This document shows positions 6,440 to 10,863 of a stretch of 10,863 bases of DNA, piece by piece. Numbering within the stretch: the first letter of the stretch is position 1; the number at the start of each line of letters is the position of its first letter. Below the pieces are notes generated by a model, which was not told where the DNA came from, did not search any database, and worked only from the letters and a program-made list of their open reading frames with translations. The stretch covers positions 1 to 10,863 of the forward strand of contig CAJUOR010000060.1 of NCBI GenBank assembly GCA_910588165.1. Direction: 5' to 3'. The translations under genes and the position numbers were made by a program. This stretch comes from an uncultured Thomasclavelia sp. Lineage in GTDB: Bacteria > Bacillota_I > Bacilli_A > Erysipelotrichales > Coprobacillaceae.

Positions 6440-7401
6440 TGAAAACCTTTTTAAAAGAAACACAACCCATCTTCTATCGTACGCTTTATAGCTCTTTTAG
6501 CCAAAACAAAATCCCTCATGCTTACTTACTTTGTGCTAAAAAAGGTATCGACCTTCATCAAGCTGCTATGTTTATGGTTAAATGTTTGATTTGCGATGAA
6601 GACATTTTAGCTTGTGAGATGTGCAATGATTGTCTGCGTATCGAAAACGATAACTATGTTGATTTCAAACGCTATGATGGAAAAATTGAAAGCATTAAGA
6701 AAAGACATATTGAAGAAATTCAAACAGCCTTTGCCAAATCAAGTATGGAAGGTAAAGCTAAAATCTATCTTTTGGAAAATATTGATAATGCGACGCCCGA
6801 AGCCATGAATAGCTTATTAAAAATGCTAGAGGAACCAACAGAAGGTATCTATGCGATTTTGACTTGTGAAAACCAAAATCGTGTCTTACCGACGATTCAA
6901 TCAAGAACTCAGATCGTCAACTTCCATTCCATTTCCCAACAAGCCTTAGCTAAACAGGTCATAGATGGGGGAATGAAGGAAGAAGATGCTAAGATCTTAT
7001 CCAATATTTATGATAGTATTGAAAAAATCAAGGAAGTTGAAAACACAAAAATTTATCATAATCTTAAAATTGAGGCTTTGAATTTTGTAGAAGATTTCTT
7101 TACTAAAAAAGATAATTTACTCATCAATGCCCAAACCCATGTATTTAAAAACTATAACACAAAAGAAGATATGCAATTTTTTCTGGATATTTTATTGGTG
7201 TTATTTAAAGATGTGTTGTATGATAGCTATGGTTTACCTTTTAACTTTACCGAACATAAAGATTTATTAGCTATATGCAATCAAAAAATAAATAAAGATG
7301 CGTTAATTGATGTTTTAGAAAAGATTTTAAAAACGAAGGAAGCTATTAAAAGCAATGCAAATATGATGCTTTTAATGGACCGCTTCGTTTATGAACTATA
7401 G
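6436..7401 (+). CDS. holB: DNA polymerase III delta prime subunit (clamp loader)
   Basis: 321 residues. Delta prime is the stator subunit of the clamp loader that places the beta sliding clamp on DNA. The N-terminal AAA+ fold lacks a functional P-loop (LLCAKKGIDLHQA at the Walker A position, 31-43), as is usual for this subunit. A zinc module is visible as C53, C60, C63 and C66. LLKMLEEP (127-134) is the hallmark sensor-region motif. The usual SRC arginine-finger motif reads SRT (156-158), keeping the arginine. The C-terminal half is helical and diverged, as in Firmicutes HolB. No strong ribosome site is present, and the ATG overlaps the tmk stop, so translation is probably coupled. The second ATG at 6439 is an equal alternative. 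Confidence 0.92.
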   Translation: MMKTFLKETQPIFYRTLYSSFSQNKIPHAYLLCAKKGIDLHQAAMFMVKCLICDEDILACEMCNDCLRIENDNYVDFKRYDGKIESIKKRHIEEIQTAFAKSSMEGKAKIYLLENIDNATPEAMNSLLKMLEEPTEGIYAILTCENQNRVLPTIQSRTQIVNFHSISQQALAKQVIDGGMKEEDAKILSNIYDSIEKIKEVENTKIYHNLKIEALNFVEDFFTKKDNLLINAQTHVFKNYNTKEDMQFFLDILLVLFKDVLYDSYGLPFNFTEHKDLLAICNQKINKDALIDVLEKILKTKEAIKSNANMMLLMDRFVYEL

Positions 7402-7417
7402 ATAAAGGAGGACTTTT

Positions 7418-8236
7418 ATGGAGTATCCACATTATGTCGGTGTGCGTTTTAAAAGTGTCGGCAAAATTTATTTTTTCGCTACCGATTTAGATTTAAATAA
7501 ACAAGATTTTGTTGTCGTAGAAACTGTTCGTGGTTTAGAGTTAGGAGAAATTGTCACTGATTTAAAAGAGATGGCTACTTTAACTCTGGAAACTGAATTA
7601 AAGCCGATTTTAAGAAAAGCGACAGCCCAAGATATTGCCCAAAGCCAAAAAAATATTGAAAAAGCCAAAGAAGCTTTTGAACAATGTAAAGAAATTATTA
7701 AAAAGCATCATTTAGAAATGCGCTTGGTTTATTGCGAATATACCCTAGATGCCTCAAAGGTCATCTTTATGTATGTTTCCGATGATCGTGTGGATTTCCG
7801 TGAATTATTAAAGGAATTAGCTTCTGTCTTTAAATGTCGCATTGAGTTGCGTCAAATCGGACCTCGTGATAAAGCTAAATTAGTCGGGGGGCTAGGTAGC
7901 TGCGGTTTACCTTTATGCTGCTCATCATTTTTAGGTGAATTTGATGGTGTATCTATCAATATGGCTAAAAATCAGATGTTAGCAATCAATATTGACAAAA
8001 TCTCAGGCGCTTGCGGTCGTTTGATGTGCTGCTTAAAATATGAAGATGATATTTATACAAGTGAGAAAAAGAGATTTCCTAAAATTGGCTCTAAAGTGAA
8101 TTATGAAGGGCATCTCTATAAAGTTACTAGCATCAATATCTTAAATGACAGTGTCAAAATCGAAGGAGATGGCACAGTGTTATTTGTTGATGTCACAAAT
8201 TTATCAAAGGATAGAAAACATGATACTAAAGGATAA
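7418..8236 (+). CDS. ricT: PSP1-domain protein RicT (YaaT)
   Basis: 272 residues, matching B. subtilis RicT (YaaT). Residues about 1-120 and 121-210 hold the PSP1 core. Six cysteines are kept in the diagnostic pairs: GSCGLPLCC (C162, C167, C168) and GACGRLMCC (C199, C204, C205). In B. subtilis RicT joins RicA and RicF in a complex that carries iron-sulfur clusters and promotes RNase Y-dependent mRNA maturation, with effects on sporulation and competence; whether that holds here is inferred. The start has an excellent site, AAAGGAGG, 6-7 bases before the ATG. It lies between holB and the tRNA methyltransferase as in B. subtilis, but yabA is not between them. Confidence 0.93.
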   Translation: MEYPHYVGVRFKSVGKIYFFATDLDLNKQDFVVVETVRGLELGEIVTDLKEMATLTLETELKPILRKATAQDIAQSQKNIEKAKEAFEQCKEIIKKHHLEMRLVYCEYTLDASKVIFMYVSDDRVDFRELLKELASVFKCRIELRQIGPRDKAKLVGGLGSCGLPLCCSSFLGEFDGVSINMAKNQMLAINIDKISGACGRLMCCLKYEDDIYTSEKKRFPKIGSKVNYEGHLYKVTSINILNDSVKIEGDGTVLFVDVTNLSKDRKHDTKG

Positions 8237-8960
8237 TGAAGTTTTAAATTACTTATTAGCTTATGAGCAACTGCAAATCATTCAAAACAAGGAGATGTTT
8301 AACTTTTCTTTGGATACGGTGCTTTTGGCACATTTTTGCACAATCACCAAAGACACTCGCACCATTATTGATTTGGGTACAAACAATGCGGCTATTCCTT
8401 TGTTGTTATCCACAAGGACAGACAAAGCTATTATAGGTGTTGAAATTCAAGAAGCAGCGTGTGATCTTGCCCAAAGAAATGTCGCTTTAAACCATTTAGA
8501 TAAGCAAATTCAAATTGTCCACAGTGATATGAAAGAATATGTTAAGCGACATCAGAAAAGCGCTCGATTAGTCTTATGCAATCCACCTTTCTTTAAGCTT
8601 GGAGAAAAAAGCAATCTTAATGAAAATGAAGCTTTGCGTTTAGCTAGACACGAAATTGCCGTAACACTAGAAGAAATTATCGCAACAGCCCAAGATCTAT
8701 TAGAGTATCATGGACGATTTGCTATGGTTCACCGTCCGGATCGTTTAATTGAAATTATTACAGCCATGAAGGCTCATGATATTGAACCGAAAAGGCTACG
8801 TATGGTTTATCCCAAGAAAAATAAAGACAGTCATATCATATTGATTGAAGGTATCTATAAAGGGCAACCGGGTCTAAAAATCGAAGCCCCTTTATATGCC
8901 CATAACGAAGATGGAAGTTACAGTGATGAAGTCAGAAAAATGTTTGGAGAGGATATTTAA
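8220..8960 (+). CDS. trmN6: TrmN6-type tRNA (adenine-N6) methyltransferase (YabB family)
   Basis: 246 residues from the ATG at 8220, which has AAAGGA eight bases upstream; an ATG at 8145 lies deep in ricT and is rejected. This is a class I SAM-dependent methyltransferase. Motif I is DLGTNNAAIPLLL (51-63), the acidic residue closing strand 2 is E75 (GVEIQ), and the target-base motif is NPPF (121-124), specific to amino-group methylation of adenine or cytosine. Family members methylate A37 of tRNA1(Val) in E. coli; the substrate here is inferred. Motif I lacks the usual GxGxG spacing after the first glycine. It overlaps ricT by 17 bases, and its stop shares one base with the rsmI start (TAATG). 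Confidence 0.87.
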   Translation: MILKDNEVLNYLLAYEQLQIIQNKEMFNFSLDTVLLAHFCTITKDTRTIIDLGTNNAAIPLLLSTRTDKAIIGVEIQEAACDLAQRNVALNHLDKQIQIVHSDMKEYVKRHQKSARLVLCNPPFFKLGEKSNLNENEALRLARHEIAVTLEEIIATAQDLLEYHGRFAMVHRPDRLIEIITAMKAHDIEPKRLRMVYPKKNKDSHIILIEGIYKGQPGLKIEAPLYAHNEDGSYSDEVRKMFGEDI

Positions 8961-9811
8961 TGTTACGACAAAAAAGCTTTGATGATACATCGGCAACCTT
9001 ATTTTTAGTTGCTACCCCTATCGGCAACCTTGAAGAAATGAGTGTGCGGGCAATTAACACACTTAAAGAAGTTGATTGTATTGCCGCTGAAGATACAAGA
9101 AACACAATTAAATTACTTAACCATTTTGAAATTAAAACGAAGCTCATGAGCCATCATGAACATAATTGGAAGCAAAGTATTCCTAAAATCCTAGAGCTTT
9201 TAAAAGATGGGAAAAATATAGCGTTAGTCAGCGATGCAGGTTATCCTGCTATTTCCGATCCCGGTTATGAATTAGTTCAGGCTGCCATTCAAGAAGGTTA
9301 TGGCGTTGTTCCGATTTCCGGACCGAATGCTTGTTTGAATGCGTTGGTTGCTTCCGGAATTACACCTCAGCCTTTTACCTTTTACGGCTTCTTAGACCAT
9401 CAAGATAAAACAAAAAAGAAAGAGCTACAAGCTTTAAAAAATCATCAGGAAACACTTGTTTTCTATGAATCACCTTACCGCATTGAAAAAACTTTAAGTA
9501 TTATGTTAGAGATTTTCGGGGATAGAAGCATAGCACTTTGCCGTGAATTAACCAAGCGTCATGAGGAGATTATTCGAGGTACTATTTCAGAGATTATCCC
9601 CCTTTGTGAAACACTAAAAGGAGAAATGGTTCTTGTGGTTGAAGGGGCAAAAGAAATCGAAAAACAAGATGAAGATGTCGATATTATCGCCGAAATAGAA
9701 AAACGCCTTAGCCAGGGTGCCAGCCCTAAAGATGCAATTAAAGACGTTGCCAAAACTTTTCAATTAAAGAAAAATGAGGTCTATGACCTCTATTTAAAAC
9801 ATAAAGCCTAA
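8960..9811 (+). CDS. rsmI: 16S rRNA (cytidine1402-2'-O)-methyltransferase RsmI
   Basis: 283 residues, standard length. RsmI methylates the ribose of C1402 in the 16S rRNA decoding centre, using SAM. Family motifs are in order: VATPIGNLEEMS (17-28), AAEDTR (42-47), ALVSDAGYPAISDPG (88-102), PISGPNA (118-124), FYESPYR (168-174), CRELTKRHEE (194-203) and GEMVLVVEG (221-229). The last 45 residues form the helical C-terminal domain. The start is preceded by GGAGAGG seven bases upstream, located in the end of the trmN6 gene. It is the last gene of the operon, directly before a strong terminator. Confidence 0.96.
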   Translation: MLRQKSFDDTSATLFLVATPIGNLEEMSVRAINTLKEVDCIAAEDTRNTIKLLNHFEIKTKLMSHHEHNWKQSIPKILELLKDGKNIALVSDAGYPAISDPGYELVQAAIQEGYGVVPISGPNACLNALVASGITPQPFTFYGFLDHQDKTKKKELQALKNHQETLVFYESPYRIEKTLSIMLEIFGDRSIALCRELTKRHEEIIRGTISEIIPLCETLKGEMVLVVEGAKEIEKQDEDVDIIAEIEKRLSQGASPKDAIKDVAKTFQLKKNEVYDLYLKHKA

Positions 9812-9815
9812 CCTT

Positions 9816-9847
9816 AAAACATGATTCGCATTTGAATCATGTTTTTT
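9816..9847 (+). terminator. Strong terminator of the tmk-rsmI operon, probably bidirectional
   Basis: AAAACATGATTC (9816-9827) pairs perfectly with GAATCATGTTTT (9834-9845) around a six-base loop and is followed by more T. It sits between convergent genes. The A-tract before the stem gives a short T-run on the minus strand, so it may also stop transcription from the DUF1905 gene. Confidence 0.9.
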
Positions 9848-9880
9848 AATGTTACAAGCACATTTCATATATATCCTTCA

Positions 9881-10165
9881 TCAAATAACTTGAACAGTTA
9901 CCAAAACCTTATCGCCTATCTGCTTGCCTATCTTAGCACGAATATCCTTGCGAATACCGATAATATAGCAGATACTGCCATCTTCATTCTTTACTCCCAT
10001 ATTGACGATACTGCCCTTGTAAAATTCCCCATCAAAAGTTGCCTCGATTTTGCATCTTCCTTTCCCCAACTCTTTTCTAAGATCATAGGGAAATCGTACG
10101 TAAGCCCCTCCTTTATCTAACACAGGCTCAATTACCGTCTCAAATACATATTGTTTGCCTTCCAT
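9881..10165 (-). CDS. DUF1905 domain protein
   Basis: 94 residues, essentially one DUF1905 domain, a small beta-barrel family of unknown biochemical role. Recognisable features are KGGAYVRFPYDLRKELGKG (18-36), the RCKIEATFDGEFYKGSIVNMG segment, IGIRKDIRAKIGKQIGDKV and a closing beta strand (VLVTVQVI). The G-K-G-R and K-I-G-x-x-I-G-D motifs are what I rely on. In many bacteria the domain stands alone or is joined to a YdeI/OmpD-associated (OmdA) domain; here it stands alone. The ATG at 10165 has GAGGTG five bases upstream. It is convergent with rsmI and appears monocistronic. No function is assigned. Confidence 0.85.
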   Translation of the reverse strand: MEGKQYVFETVIEPVLDKGGAYVRFPYDLRKELGKGRCKIEATFDGEFYKGSIVNMGVKNEDGSICYIIGIRKDIRAKIGKQIGDKVLVTVQVI

Positions 10166-10190
10166 TTTTTCACCTCAATAATTTTCAAAT

Positions 10191-10205
10191 TCTATATGAT
10201 ATAGA
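10191..10205. repeat. 15-bp palindrome upstream of the DUF1905 gene
   Basis: TCTATAT and ATATAGA are perfect inverted arms around one G. It lies about 26 bases upstream of the ATG at 10165. It could be an operator or a leader hairpin, but the sequence is AT-only apart from three positions, so chance is a real alternative. I do not see a convincing -35/-10 pair for the gene. Confidence 0.3.
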
Positions 10206-10410
10206 TAAATAAAGCTTTATTAAATATACACCTATTTTGATATGTATAGTATAGCAAAATTATATATTTTATATAATCTTCTTGCTTTTTAAATAATCCA
10301 CAACAAATAAAATAAGATTACCAAACATTTTCCTTTGCTTAAAATTACTTAACCACCATAAGAATACCCTATTTTTATCTCTAGCTTCATCTAACAATGA
10401 ACACAAAAAT
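10206..10410. other. AT-rich stretch without a supported gene
   Basis: About 200 bases of AT-rich sequence between the DUF1905 upstream region and the repeat cluster. The only coding-like signal is a minus-strand frame free of stops from 10496 down to a TAA at 10269-10271 (75 codons) with no early start codon. It contains VFLWWLSNFKQRKMFG, which I do not recognise. It may be a gene remnant or chance. Confidence 0.3.
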
Positions 10411-10486
10411 GGACTATAACAAGTAAGTAGTTTTTTAACTACCGAAAGGGGTTCCAGTCCCTTTTTATCACTTTTATGATAAAAGT
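10411..10486. repeat. Cluster of nested and adjacent inverted repeats
   Basis: GGACTATAAC (10411-10420) and GTTCCAGTCC (10451-10460) are 10-base arms pairing at eight positions. Nested inside is a perfect hairpin, GTAGTT-TTTT-AACTAC (10427-10442). An alternative stem pairs AAAGGG (10445-10450) with CCCTTT (10459-10464). Next to it ACTTTTAT-G-ATAAAAGT (10470-10486) is a perfect 17-base palindrome. It lies about 80-150 bases past the stop of the transposase remnant, so it could be the IS terminus, a terminator array or a structured RNA. Confidence 0.45.
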
Positions 10487-10566
10487 TATATCGTTTTTAT
10501 TTTTTGATGTGCTTAAAAAAAACTTGCAATTTTTCTTAAAAAATTTATGTATATATCTCAATTGCC

Positions 10567-10863
10567 TTAGTTTAATTCTTCTCTCTTTATTTTTCTTTGA
10601 TGATATTTTCTGATATTATGGTTTGCTTTCCAGCCCCCAAATGTTCATTCTGTTTCATTGCTTCTTTGATTCATCAACTTTATGCCCTCATCACTTGTCA
10701 CGTTTCTCTCTACCTCTTTATGATATTCCTCCAACTTATGACAATGATTTATTGTTCGTCCTTTTTTTGATTTTGTACACTGCTTTCTTAACGGATAGCC
10801 CTCACGGTGATAAATCTGTATATTGTGTTTATTTTTAATATGAACTTCTACTGTCCTCTACAG
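10567..10863 (-). pseudogene. Decayed IS1182-family transposase, C-terminal part
   Basis: One minus-strand frame reads from the window edge to a TAA at 10567-10569, interrupted by TAG (10858-10860) and TGA (10645-10647). It encodes GYPLRKQCTKSKKGRTI, then TSDEGIKLMNQRSNETE, stop, TFGGWKANH and NIRKYHQRKIKREELN. In IS1182-type DDE transposases a CPxxxxCTKSKKGR zinc-like block precedes TSxEGxxLxxxRSxxxExxFGxxK, which carries the last catalytic Glu, and a tail with NxRKYH. Here the stop follows that glutamate segment. About 25-30 residues seem missing between KANH and NIRKYH, and the CxxCP block is reduced to GYPL. The gene is therefore dead. The upstream part is outside the window. Family call is from memory of the motif order. 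Confidence 0.7.

Noticed and set aside
6436..7401. HolB as a damaged protein because Walker A is missing
   Set aside because: Delta prime subunits normally lack a working P-loop; the zinc cysteines and LLKMLEEP are intact.
8145..8219. An ATG at 8145 as start of the TrmN6 gene
   Set aside because: It would overlap ricT by over 90 bases and add residues with no family match. The ATG at 8220 has AAAGGA at the right distance.
9839..10120. A 93-codon plus-strand frame opposite the DUF1905 gene
   Set aside because: It starts inside the rsmI terminator, has no ribosome site, and the opposite strand encodes a recognisable domain.
10411..10486. CRISPR repeat or tracrRNA-like element
   Set aside because: There are no repeated units with regular spacers and no cas genes in the window. 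The hairpins do not resemble a tracrRNA I know.
10623..10838. A 71-codon plus-strand frame
   Set aside because: It is the antisense of the transposase remnant, lacks a ribosome site and has no protein-like composition.

Overview
The window is low-GC DNA from a Firmicutes-type bacterium. Gene content, codon use and strong AAAGGAG-type ribosome sites all fit this. The extra modules in PotA, the fused PotC-PotD and the compact tmk-holB-ricT-trmN6-rsmI cluster make me lean to Erysipelotrichia or a close relative. That placement is inference, not proof.

Layout. Bases 1-120 are the right-hand end of an IS3-family insertion sequence: the last codons of its transposase plus a terminal inverted repeat ending at about 120. 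A small two-helix membrane protein of unknown function follows on the minus strand (204-413), with its own extended -10 promoter and a terminator. Bases 513-5512 hold a complete minus-strand polyamine-uptake operon, read right to left: promoter, an HTH-cupin regulator (potR-like), the ATPase potA, the permease potB, and a single gene joining the permease PotC to the binding protein PotD, then a terminator. After a divergent intergenic region of about 390 bp, a plus-strand housekeeping operon runs from 5761 to 9847: tmk (thymidylate kinase), holB (clamp-loader delta prime), ricT (PSP1-domain protein), a TrmN6-type tRNA methyltransferase and rsmI (16S rRNA methyltransferase), ending in a strong terminator. 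A minus-strand DUF1905 gene converges on that terminator. The last 670 bp are AT-rich and carry a cluster of inverted repeats and a decayed IS1182-type transposase running off the right edge.

How the genes work together. PotA, PotB and PotCD are sufficient for one ABC importer of spermidine or putrescine, with the receptor tethered to the PotC subunit. The regulator probably senses polyamine status and controls the operon. The tmk cluster is the conserved dTMP synthesis, replication and RNA-modification neighbourhood of Firmicutes, here in a reduced form.

Most unusual points. PotA is 525 residues long because about 170 residues, reading as two tandem Ig-like repeats of a type usually found in surface proteins, are inserted inside its C-terminal TOBE domain. 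PotC and PotD are one polypeptide. The right flank has structured repeats that may be the terminus of the decayed IS. I see no CRISPR array, defence system, tRNA or rRNA.
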